Origin: Chloroflexota bacterium
GTDB lineage: Bacteria > Chloroflexota > Anaerolineae > 4572-78
Direction of reading: 5' to 3'
Length of the DNA: 5,919 nt
Assembly (NCBI GenBank): GCA_024278015.1
Contig: JAJRUC010000280.1
Span: 1 to 5,919 of the forward strand
Shown: positions 1 through 5,919 of the stretch, piece by piece
Numbering within the stretch: the stretch's first letter is position 1
Layout: the number at the start of each line of letters is the position of its first letter
Notes under the pieces: model-generated
The model's input: the letters and a program-made list of their open reading frames with translations, nothing else
Databases searched by the model: none
Told to the model about the DNA's origin: nothing
Program-made: the position numbers and the translations under genes

Positions 1-245
1 GCCACCGAAAGCAGGTTCTTGGCAGCGCCAATGTTGCTCAAGGCCGTTTTCATCCCTTCGGAACGGGCGTTCAGCTTGTTGGCGATGGTCAGACCCGCCG
101 GGTCGTCCATAGCGCTGTTGATACGTTTGCCGGTTGCCAGGCGGGCTTGATGCAAAGCCAGTTTGTTGTTTACGTCTCGCAGTGAGTTAAGCGCGTTTAA
201 CGCGCCGATATTTGATGCAATTCTGGTGAAATCTACTTGTGCCAT
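1..245 (-). CDS. fliC: Flagellin, N-terminal part (cut by left window edge)
   Basis: Filament subunit of the bacterial flagellum, exported through the flagellar type III apparatus and polymerised outside the cell. The 81 complete codons begin MAQVDFTRIASNIGALNALN and contain the flagellin signature RLATGKRINSAMDDPAGL at about residues 35-52, followed by TIANKLNARSEGMKTALSNI. This is the conserved D0/D1 helical region that packs the filament core and carries the export and TLR5-type determinants. The ATG at 245 is fixed by a good Shine-Dalgarno (254-258) 8 nt upstream and by the expected flagellin N-terminus. The variable centre, where glycans usually sit, and the C-terminal helix lie outside the window. 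FlgL shares the same N-terminal fold, but the signature and the sigma-28 promoter favour flagellin. The symbol is generic; hag or flaA would be equivalent. The neighbouring glycosyltransferases suggest it is glycosylated (inference). Confidence 0.93.
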   Translation of the reverse strand, partial: MAQVDFTRIASNIGALNALNSLRDVNNKLALHQARLATGKRINSAMDDPAGLTIANKLNARSEGMKTALSNIGAAKNLLSV

Positions 246-251
246 TTTAAT

Positions 252-258
252 AACCTCC
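252..258 (-). promoter_or_regulatory. Flagellin ribosome binding site
   Basis: On the minus strand this reads GGAGGTT, with GGAGG at 258-254 and 8 nt to the ATG. It is a strong Shine-Dalgarno, as expected for a highly expressed structural protein, and it decides the flagellin start. The preceding bases make ACGGAGG, which also fits the ANGGA core recognised by CsrA, so a repressor could compete with the ribosome here (inference). Confidence 0.85.
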
Positions 259-270
259 GTGTTTTAGGTT

Positions 271-284
271 GGGTTTCCTTACCC
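271..284 (-). promoter_or_regulatory. Small hairpin with GGA in the loop, flagellin leader
   Basis: The RNA would read GGGU-AAGGAA-ACCC: a 4-bp stem with GGA exposed in a six-base loop. The GGA is 20 nt upstream of the GGA in the Shine-Dalgarno. CsrA dimers typically bridge two GGA motifs, one often in a loop and one over the ribosome binding site, as in the Bacillus subtilis hag leader. The layout fits that, but the stem is short and no csrA or fliW gene is visible in the window. Confidence 0.35.
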
Positions 285-297
285 GTTAATTTGATAA

Positions 298-313
298 AAG
301 TATGGTCATACTT
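298..313 (-). other. Perfect inverted repeat in the flagellin leader
   Basis: The arms are 298-304 and 307-313 (AAGTATG and CATACTT, 2-nt centre; as RNA about 6 bp with a 4-nt loop). It lies roughly mid-leader, between the predicted transcription start and the ribosome binding site. On the minus strand the second arm runs into TTTTAT, which is too short and AT-rich to be a convincing terminator. It could be an RNA stem that stabilises or controls the leader, or an operator-like palindrome. No function is established. Confidence 0.3.
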
Positions 314-411
314 GAAATTTCCAGCAATACCTTGTTACTGCGTACTTCTTCTATCTCAAAGGCGCCTCCTCTCTAGCGACAAAAGAATTAATTATTTCAA
401 TTATACTGTTA

Positions 412-438
412 TTATCGGAATAAAAAGGAGAAACTTGA
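412..438 (-). promoter_or_regulatory. Sigma-28 (FliA/SigD) promoter for flagellin
   Basis: On the minus strand the sequence reads TCAAGTTT, 11 nt, then TCCGATAA. The FliA consensus is TAAAGTTT-N11-GCCGATAA, so 14 of 16 positions match with exact spacing. The -35 part is 431-438 and the -10 part is 412-419. Transcription would start near 405, giving a leader of about 160 nt before the ATG at 245. Flagellins are the classic late-class sigma-28 targets, which supports both the promoter and the flagellin call. It separates flagellin transcription from the glycosyltransferase genes upstream, which show no such promoter in the window. Confidence 0.85.
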
Positions 439-502
439 GGGGATTCAAAATTTTTTACGTTGTATTTACGAACTACCGGCCCGTAGCAACTCAAAATGAG
501 CG

Positions 503-629
503 GGAGTTACGCAGTTGGGAAATCTGCCCTCTCCCCGCTTCGCGTCCCCCGCAATCGGGAGAGGAGCCAACTTCCCCCCCCTGGTGAGGGAGGATTGAGG
601 GGGGTAAAATACGTCAAGTGCGTAACTCC
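503..629. mobile_element. 127-bp MITE-like element with terminal inverted repeats
   Basis: The ends are inverted copies: GGAGTTACGCAGTT at 503-516 and AAGTGCGTAACTCC at 616-629, which match at 13 of 14 positions when one is reverse-complemented. The interior is GC-rich and palindromic. Arms at 528-535 and 557-564 (CCTCTCCC and GGGAGAGG) form an 8-bp stem, and a C8 tract at 574-581 can pair with a G6 tract at 599-604. It has no coding capacity of its own, as expected of a non-autonomous miniature element moved by a transposase elsewhere. No clear target-site duplication is visible at the ends. It sits upstream of the flagellin promoter without disrupting it. A structured REP-like intergenic repeat is the alternative. 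Confidence 0.6.
571..604. repeat. Diverged copy of a GC-rich palindromic repeat
   Basis: The order here is a C-rich tract, CTGGTGAGGGAGGATTGA and a G tract. It resembles the repeat found twice inside the large glycosyltransferase gene (C-rich arm, TGCC centre, GGGAGGGTTGGGGCGGG), so it may be a decayed relative inside the MITE-like element. The similarity is by eye and partly reflects low complexity. Confidence 0.4.
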
Positions 630-685
630 TGTAAGTAATGAAGATTTGCAAACATTTTTGCACTTTGAGTTTTGAACTGCTGCCG

Positions 686-2476
686 TTACCGGCTGTGCGC
701 CGCCAGTTCTTCGGCGGTTTGCCAGGCCAGCGCAGCATCGGCGGTTTGGCCCAGGCCGTTCAGGGCCAAAGCCAGTGATTTATAGGCGTGAGGGTCGGCG
801 GGGGTCAACTGAATCAGATACGAGCAGGCCGTGGCCGCCGGCATATAGTGTCGCTGCTTTATCATGCGCATGGCATATTGATGCACTGCCTCCGGCAAAG
901 ACATCTTCAGCAGATGCGCCACCTGTCGCAAATTATCCTGAATCCAGACATGGGCCGGATTAGCCAGTTGCGCCTGCAACAAACAGGTCATGGCCTGCTC
1001 AAGATTATTTTGCTGAATAGCGATGAAGCCCAGCAAGTTCAGGGCGTTGGCGTTATTGGGGTCTGTTTGCAGAGCCAGGCGGCACAGCCGCGCCGCCGAA
1101 GCAAAGTGGCGGGTGTGCAGCACATATTCCGCCAGCGTCTCCCAATCGCCGGGCCGGGGGGCCGAAAGGGCAATGGCCTGACAGAGGCATACAGCGGCGC
1201 TGCGCCAGCGTTCCTGCCGGTTTTCAATGCGGGCCAGCAGCCGCAAAGCCGGCGGACAGCCGGCGGCAATGGGGGTCAGCGTCTGCAACGCCGCATCGAC
1301 ATTGCCCGCCGCAAACAACGCCTCCGCCGTCGATAGCCCGGCGGGCGGCTCCGGGCGCAGCGCCTCCCCTTTTTGGGACAGCATCGCCATAAACGCATCG
1401 CGGGCATACGGCAGCCGGCCCTGCAACACGTACACCTGCCCCAGCGCCCATTCCAGCTTGCCGGGCGGCCAGGCTTGCCCCAGCAAATCAGATTTGGGCG
1501 AAAGACGTTTGGCCCGCAGCAGCGAATCCAGAGCCGCAGCCGGTTCATCCTGCGTCAAATAAAAAATACCGGCCAGAATTGCCAAATGACGACGCTCCGG
1601 AAAGCGGCCCAGGGCAATTGCCAGCACGCGCCGGGCATCATCAATATCGCCCCGGTCAAAATAGGTGTTCATCAGGCCGGTGTGGGCCTGATAGACATAA
1701 ATATCCCAATTTAGACTGGAGGGCGGATTGGCGATGACGGCTTCGTAGTCTTCAATGGCCGGTTCCATATCGCCAATGATGGTCAGGCTGCACGCCCGAT
1801 GGTATCGCCAGTACAGATTTCCGGGGTCGTCGGCCAGTTTTTTATTGATAATTGCCAGATTACGGCGCGATTTGGCCCGGTATTCCTCAATATCAACATC
1901 GTAGCCGGTGTGTTCAATGGAAATATTGGTGCGGGCGATGGTCAAGCCCTGTTGCCGGGCATCGTCCATAATCGATTCATGCAACACGCCCCGAAATTGA
2001 AGCCCCAGGTGATTGCGAAACAGGCGCAAATGTTCCACCACTGCTTCCGGGCTATCGCGTTGAGCGCCCTGGCTTGTCACCCGGCACATATACACGTCTG
2101 CCATGCCAGAGGCGACGGCTTGCCTGAGTTTGGCCGGACCGTCCGGTTTCAGGCGGTCATCCGCATCCATCCAAAACAGCCAATCGCCCGCCGCGTCTTT
2201 GATGGATTCGTTGCGGGCGGCGGCAAAATCATTAATCCAGGCAAAATGTCTGACCTTCGCCCCGAAGGAGCGGGCAATTTCCACGGTGCGGTCGGTAGAA
2301 CCGGTATCGACGATGATGATTTCGGCGGCAAAATCAGCCACCGAAGCCAGACAGCCCGCCAGATTATCTTCTTCGTTTTTGACAATCATGCACAGCGACA
2401 CCGGCGGCCAGGTTGCCGGTGGATTGCGGCCGTCAAAATTCAGTTCCGGGCCGTAGGTAATGGTTGGTTCAGTCAT
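686..2476 (-). CDS. GT2-family glycosyltransferase with C-terminal TPRs (596 aa)
   Basis: Predicted cytoplasmic enzyme transferring a sugar from a nucleotide-sugar donor, probably to a protein. The GT2 (GT-A fold) domain spans about residues 25-215: SLCMIVKNEEDNL at 27-39, VDTGSTD at 56-62 (donor binding), DADD at 104-107 (the DxD metal/nucleotide motif), LHES at 165-168 and HTGY at 189-192. Residues from about 220 to 590 are helical repeats with clear TPRs (for example LALQTDPNNANALNLLGFIA at 467-486), which usually bind the protein substrate. This layout resembles SunS-like and flagellin-associated GT2-TPR proteins. There is no signal peptide or membrane segment. The ATG lies 3 nt after the upstream TGA with only a weak GGAA-type ribosome site, so translational coupling is likely. 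It is a paralogue of residues 600-1142 of the upstream protein. Flagellin as acceptor is inferred from position. Confidence 0.88.
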   Translation of the reverse strand: MTEPTITYGPELNFDGRNPPATWPPVSLCMIVKNEEDNLAGCLASVADFAAEIIIVDTGSTDRTVEIARSFGAKVRHFAWINDFAAARNESIKDAAGDWLFWMDADDRLKPDGPAKLRQAVASGMADVYMCRVTSQGAQRDSPEAVVEHLRLFRNHLGLQFRGVLHESIMDDARQQGLTIARTNISIEHTGYDVDIEEYRAKSRRNLAIINKKLADDPGNLYWRYHRACSLTIIGDMEPAIEDYEAVIANPPSSLNWDIYVYQAHTGLMNTYFDRGDIDDARRVLAIALGRFPERRHLAILAGIFYLTQDEPAAALDSLLRAKRLSPKSDLLGQAWPPGKLEWALGQVYVLQGRLPYARDAFMAMLSQKGEALRPEPPAGLSTAEALFAAGNVDAALQTLTPIAAGCPPALRLLARIENRQERWRSAAVCLCQAIALSAPRPGDWETLAEYVLHTRHFASAARLCRLALQTDPNNANALNLLGFIAIQQNNLEQAMTCLLQAQLANPAHVWIQDNLRQVAHLLKMSLPEAVHQYAMRMIKQRHYMPAATACSYLIQLTPADPHAYKSLALALNGLGQTADAALAWQTAEELAAHSR

Positions 2477-2479
2477 CGT

Positions 2480-5400
2480 TCACGTTCCGGTATTTCTGTT
2501 TTCCAGTTTGTTAGCCACCTGCCAGGCGGCCAGGGCTTCCTGCTCGTGGCCCAGGCCGCGCAAAGCCACGGCCAGCGATTTGTAGGCTGAAGCTTCGGCG
2601 GGCTGCATATCAATTATCAGGGCGAAAGTCTCGGCGGCGCGGGCGTGGTCTTTGCGGCCAAGCTGGCGCAAGCCGTGCTGCCGCAATAATTCTGCGGCAG
2701 AGAAGCCCAGCGCGGCAGCCGTCTCGTCCAGTTGCTTCCGGGCCGCCGGATTGGGCGGCGCGCCGAGAATTTTATCAACCAGCGCGGTCAACACCGGCCA
2801 GAATTTGCCGGAAAGTCGGGACAACAGAGTCATCATCGCGCCCAAAGCCGGGTCGGCGGGGTGTTGTCTGCGCCCCCGGCGACAGACGTTTGCCGCGCCG
2901 GTTATTTGGCCGGTTTTCAAAATCAAACTCACGGCCAGGGTATGCCAATCGTCCGCCGAAGCCGGGTCAAGGGCCACGGCGCGGGCCAAACAGCGCACCG
3001 CATCGGCCCATTGCCCGTTTTGCCGGGCCGCTGCCGCCTGTTTTCGGCACACCTGCGGCCCGTTGCCCGTTGCTGCGGCAAACGGGCCGGACAAGTACGA
3101 CTCTCGCGCCGAATCAAAATCGCCGCCCAGCAAATACGCTTGCCCCAAATAGTCTTCCAAAACGCCGGGCCGCCAGCTTTGGCCCTGGTCGGCCCACGAT
3201 TCGGCGGGCGTTTGGCGGGCCGTCTGCAACCAGGCCAGGGCTTCGTCGGGGCGGTCCAAATCCAGATAAAAGATGCCGCCGGCCACCAGCAAATGCCGCC
3301 GCCGGGGAAATTTTTGCCGCGCCCGGATAAAAACCTGCTCTGCCGCCTGGGGTCGGTCAAGCCGGGTGTACGCCTCGGCCAGGTTAAAGTGGGCGTAATA
3401 CAATTCCACCGCGTTCAACTGGCCGCCGGGGTGAGCCACCACCGTTTCAAAGGCGCGGGCAGCCGCTTCGTAATTGCCCAAAATTGACTGGGCCAGCCCA
3501 AAATGGTGCAGCCAGCGGGAATTATGCGGGTCGGCGGCCAGACATTTTTTGATGATTGCCAGATTGCGGCGCGTTTTGGCCTTAAACGCCTCCGGGCTGA
3601 TGTCGTAGCCGGTGTGAGTGACGGTCACATCGGTGTGAGCCACTTTCACCGGACGACGGGCCTCTTTCAGGGCCAAATCTTCGTGCAGAGGATAGACAAA
3701 TTTCAGCCCCAAACCATTGCGGAACAGGCGAAAATGGCGGGCGGACACCTCAATATCATCGTTTTTGGCCGTGGGGCCGATGACCGCGCAAGTGTAGACA
3801 TCGGCTTGCCCGGCGGCGACGGCCAGCTTAAGCCGGGCAACGCTCTCCGCCGAAAGCCGGTCATCAGCATCCAGCCAGAAAATCCAGTCGCCGCCGGCGT
3901 GTTTCAGCGATTCGTTGCGGGCGGCGGCAAAATCGTCAATCCAGTCAAAATAATGCACCTTCGCCCCGAAGGAACGGGCAATCTCTACGGTGCGGTCGGT
4001 GGAGCCGGTATCGACGATGATGATTTCGTCGGCAAAATCGCCCACCGACGCCAGACAATCGGCCAGATTGTCCTCCTCGTTTTTGACTATCATGCACAAC
4101 GAAACGGATGGCGAAGCTCCGGTTTCGCGGAGTTCGCCCCCTCCCGTCGCTTGCAGCGACTCCCTCCCCCTGCCAGGGGGAGGGTTGGGGCGGGCCATCA
4201 AAAACGGCGCGTTGTCCGTCCCGGATGACAATGACTCCCTCCCCTTGCCGGGGGGAGGGTTGGGGCGGGGGTCATTTTTATCATCCCGTCCGGCAGTCTG
4301 AATGGCATGGATGAAAAACTGCTCAAATTCGCGCCCGGCAGCCATATCGTCATACAGCGCCTTGTTGGCCGCCAGAATTTTGGCCCTGATTGCGGCGCGC
4401 CAGGCCGGGTCTGCGCCCAAACGCACCGCAATGTCCACGTATTCCTGCGGAGTGGCGGCCACGGTATCCGACACCCCGATTTTCTTGAGCCGGCCCAGGG
4501 TAAGCCGCCCGCGCAAATAATCGCCGGGCAGGGTCACGACGGGCGCGCCGGCGGCCAGCGCCTCATGAGTGGTATTGCCGCCACTATAATGGAAGGTGTC
4601 CAGCAGCACATCGGCCAGGGCGATGAGATTCATAAAATCAGGGAAAGAAAGGGGGGGGATAAATTGCACCCGGTCAAGGACATCGGGTATGGAAACCTGG
4701 AAGCGGGCCAGCAGGTCGGTTTTCAGGCGGGGGGTCTTTGTTTCCAGCAGCAGCAACCGTCCGGCGGGGTCGCGGCGCAAAATTTCGGCCAGAACGCCGT
4801 CGAAATCGGGATGAATTTTGAGTAAATTTTGCGGGCAAAAATACAAATGGGCCTCATCCGGCAGGGTAAAATCGGCGCGCGGCTTGAGCGGCTGCGGAAT
4901 TTCCGGGCGGCTGAAGCAGGTGGGCAGCGTTTTGAAGCGCACCAGCGTTTCTGAATAATGGCCGGCGGCGTTGTCCGGCTCAAGCAAATCGCTGGAGATA
5001 AAATAATCCATTTGGGGGATGCCGGTGGAGCTTGAAAGCCCCCACGAAGTACACTGCACCGGCGCAAGGCGGAAAAATGGCAAAAAATAGTTGAGGCTGT
5101 CGCTGCCCACTTCCCAAAAATAGAGCGCGTCGAAGCGGGCGGCTTGCAGGTCTGCCACAGCCAACGGCAAGTCTTCTGAAATGGGCAGATAATCGACGCG
5201 CCGGCTGGCGATGCCCTTTTTAAGCCGGGATATAGCGGCGCGGGGGGCCACAATGACCGGCTCAAGGCGGTGGTCGGTCAGGTTATTCAGAATGCCGGCC
5301 ATCAGGCTGAGGAAAATGCGCTCGTGGCTGCGGGTGACGATGAAGCCCACGCGGTACGGCGGGGCGGGGCGGGGGGCGGGCCGGGTCGCTTCCCCCCGAA

Positions 5401-5919
5401 AAACATCGGCGTAGCGGCGTTTCAGGGGCAGGTCGTTTTGGCCGTGATAAGGCAGATTAAAGGGCGGATAGTTGTTCGATTGTTGCAACAGGGGCAGCGT
5501 TTTCGGCAAATTGATGCTGCCGGTGGGGTGTTCGTCCAGCGCGGCGGCGTATTGCGCCCGCCAGTCGGCAATGGCCTGGGCGTGGGGCATTATGGCCGGG
5601 CACAGGCCGTCCAGTTCCAACTGCCACAACTGCCTGACGGTGGCGTTGGGCTGCAAACGGATAGCCGCTTTGAAGGCGGCGGCAGCTTGCGACAGGTCTT
5701 CCAGTTGCATGGCGGCCACGCCCAGGTTGTAGTGGTGGTCTGCATCGGTGGGGGCCAGGGCAATGGCCCGCCGGTAGTTTTCGATGGCCTGGGGCAGCAG
5801 CTTCAGCCCGCGCTGCACCAGGCCCAACCCGCTGTGATACAGGGGGTCGGCGGGGTCAATGGATACGGCCCGGCGCAAATGCTCCAGCGCCGTCTGATTT
5901 TTGCCCAATTGATACGACA
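2480..5919 (-). CDS. TPR-GT41-GT2-TPR fused glycosyltransferase (5' end beyond window)
   Basis: Large two-enzyme glycosyltransferase, over 1,140 residues, open at the right edge. The first start-like codon is TTG at 5908, but the frame stays open upstream in TPR sequence (SYQLGKNQTALEHL), so the real start lies outside. Numbering from 5908: TPRs at 1-90; GT41 SPINDLY/OGT-like region at about 145-537, with PYHGQNDLPLKRRYADVF (153-170), RVGFIVTRSHERIF (186-199, His195), TGIPQMDYFISSDLLEP (295-311), NLLKIHP (361-367, with Lys364 matching the essential lysine of human OGT) and DTFHYSGGNTTHEAL (437-451); a linker at 539-600 with two repeat-encoded copies of RPNPPPG(K/R)GRESL; GT2 at 600-790 with VDTGSTD (632-638), DADD (680-683) and LHED (741-744); TPRs to the C-terminus. 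No signal peptide can be judged. GT41-TPR proteins O-glycosylate proteins; Caulobacter FlmG modifies flagellin. A flagellin substrate is inferred from context. Confidence 0.9.
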   Translation of the reverse strand, partial: SYQLGKNQTALEHLRRAVSIDPADPLYHSGLGLVQRGLKLLPQAIENYRRAIALAPTDADHHYNLGVAAMQLEDLSQAAAAFKAAIRLQPNATVRQLWQLELDGLCPAIMPHAQAIADWRAQYAAALDEHPTGSINLPKTLPLLQQSNNYPPFNLPYHGQNDLPLKRRYADVFRGEATRPAPRPAPPYRVGFIVTRSHERIFLSLMAGILNNLTDHRLEPVIVAPRAAISRLKKGIASRRVDYLPISEDLPLAVADLQAARFDALYFWEVGSDSLNYFLPFFRLAPVQCTSWGLSSSTGIPQMDYFISSDLLEPDNAAGHYSETLVRFKTLPTCFSRPEIPQPLKPRADFTLPDEAHLYFCPQNLLKIHPDFDGVLAEILRRDPAGRLLLLETKTPRLKTDLLARFQVSIPDVLDRVQFIPPLSFPDFMNLIALADVLLDTFHYSGGNTTHEALAAGAPVVTLPGDYLRGRLTLGRLKKIGVSDTVAATPQEYVDIAVRLGADPAWRAAIRAKILAANKALYDDMAAGREFEQFFIHAIQTAGRDDKNDPRPNPPPGKGRESLSSGTDNAPFLMARPNPPPGRGRESLQATGGGELRETGASPSVSLCMIVKNEEDNLADCLASVGDFADEIIIVDTGSTDRTVEIARSFGAKVHYFDWIDDFAAARNESLKHAGGDWIFWLDADDRLSAESVARLKLAVAAGQADVYTCAVIGPTAKNDDIEVSARHFRLFRNGLGLKFVYPLHEDLALKEARRPVKVAHTDVTVTHTGYDISPEAFKAKTRRNLAIIKKCLAADPHNSRWLHHFGLAQSILGNYEAAARAFETVVAHPGGQLNAVELYYAHFNLAEAYTRLDRPQAAEQVFIRARQKFPRRRHLLVAGGIFYLDLDRPDEALAWLQTARQTPAESWADQGQSWRPGVLEDYLGQAYLLGGDFDSARESYLSGPFAAATGNGPQVCRKQAAAARQNGQWADAVRCLARAVALDPASADDWHTLAVSLILKTGQITGAANVCRRGRRQHPADPALGAMMTLLSRLSGKFWPVLTALVDKILGAPPNPAARKQLDETAAALGFSAAELLRQHGLRQLGRKDHARAAETFALIIDMQPAEASAYKSLAVALRGLGHEQEALAAWQVANKLENRNTGT
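4158..4194. repeat. GC-rich palindromic repeat, copy 1, inside coding sequence
   Basis: 37-bp unit identical at 35 of 37 positions to the copy at 4233-4269. It contains a perfect hairpin with 11-bp arms at 4162-4172 and 4174-4184 around a single base. It is translated in the large glycosyltransferase as RPNPPPGRGRESL (residues 573-585), in the linker between the GT41 and GT2 domains. It looks like a REP-type intergenic repeat that has become coding. Confidence 0.8.
4233..4269. repeat. GC-rich palindromic repeat, copy 2, inside coding sequence
   Basis: Second copy, in direct orientation and exactly 75 nt (25 codons) from the first, so both are read in the same frame, here as RPNPPPGKGRESL (residues 548-560). 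The hairpin at 4237-4259 has two G-T wobble pairs where copy 1 is perfect. The encoded segment is low-complexity, Pro/Gly/Arg-rich and probably disordered, serving as a flexible linker. Confidence 0.8.

Larger units (their letters stand above)
246..685. other. Non-coding region between flagellin and the glycosyltransferase genes
   Basis: These 440 nt hold no convincing gene. From the flagellin side they contain the ribosome binding site, a leader with two small hairpins, an 8-bp self-complementary AGGCGCCT (360-367), the sigma-28 promoter (412-438), an imperfect palindrome at 473-486, the 127-bp inverted-repeat element (503-629) and about 55 nt up to the glycosyltransferase stop codon. The region outside the element is AT-rich and clearly unlike the GC-rich genes. 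No classic stem-plus-T-run terminator is seen after the glycosyltransferase genes; the GC-rich hairpins of the element may limit read-through. Confidence 0.8.

Noticed and set aside
246..405. Cyclic-di-GMP or other riboswitch in the flagellin leader
   Set aside because: The leader is long enough, but I could not find the conserved GEMM core or any other aptamer signature; only short, simple hairpins are visible.
237..587. Plus-strand open frame of 116 codons across the flagellin leader and the inverted-repeat element
   Set aside because: It runs antisense through the ribosome binding site, leader and sigma-28 promoter of flagellin and ends in the palindromic element; its translation is low-complexity with no recognisable domain.
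648..661. Terminator after the glycosyltransferase genes (GCAAA / TTTGC hairpin)
   Set aside because: A 5-bp AT-rich stem with no following T-run in the direction of transcription is too weak to call.
466..738. Minus-strand open frame of 90 codons overlapping the end of the 596-residue gene
   Set aside because: It overlaps the real gene in another frame and then reads through the MITE-like element; no plausible start signal or family.
1799..2590. Long plus-strand open frame (263 codons) antisense to the GT2 domain
   Set aside because: It mirrors the GC-rich real gene. A very similar antisense frame (3503-4228) lies opposite the paralogous GT2 domain, and their resemblance simply reflects the duplicated sense genes.
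4158..4269. CRISPR-like direct repeats (two 37-bp copies with a 38-nt spacer)
   Set aside because: There are only two copies, they are palindromic, lie in frame inside a glycosyltransferase gene, and have no cas genes nearby.
5906..5908. TTG at 5908 as the true start of the large glycosyltransferase
   Set aside because: The same frame continues to the window edge without a stop and encodes TPR-like residues (SYQL), and no Shine-Dalgarno precedes the TTG, so the gene starts outside the window.

Overview
The window holds the 5' end of a flagellin gene and, upstream of it on the same (minus) strand, two large TPR-containing glycosyltransferase genes. The likeliest reading is a flagellin gene with its protein-glycosylation locus in a flagellated, moderately GC-rich bacterium. 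The phylum cannot be fixed from sequence alone. The gene style (TPR glycosyltransferases), the GC-rich palindromic repeats and a small transposon-like repeat would fit a Chloroflexota/Anaerolineae-like genome, but that is only a guess.

Layout in the direction of transcription, from high to low coordinates. (1) 5919-2480: a very large protein, open at the window edge, with N-terminal TPRs, a GT41 (O-GlcNAc transferase/SPINDLY-like) domain, a repeat-derived linker, a GT2 domain and more TPRs. (2) 2476-686: a 596-residue GT2-TPR protein, 3 nt after the first stop and clearly paralogous to the C-terminal half of the first protein. (3) 685-246: a 440-nt non-coding region. It holds a 127-bp element with terminal inverted repeats (503-629), a near-consensus sigma-28 (FliA/SigD) promoter (412-438), and a leader of about 160 nt with features that could allow CsrA-type control. 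(4) 245-1: the N-terminal 81 complete codons of flagellin, cut by the left window edge.

Working model: the flagellin is made late under sigma-28 control, and the two upstream enzymes glycosylate it. GT41-TPR proteins acting on flagellin have precedent (Caulobacter FlmG), and GT2-type enzymes next to flagellin genes also have precedent (Clostridioides difficile). Unusual here are the fusion of a GT41 and a GT2 enzyme in one polypeptide, the duplicated GT2-TPR unit alongside it, and two in-frame copies of a GC-rich palindromic repeat forming the joint of the fusion. The substrate and the sugars are inferred from context and are not shown by the sequence.
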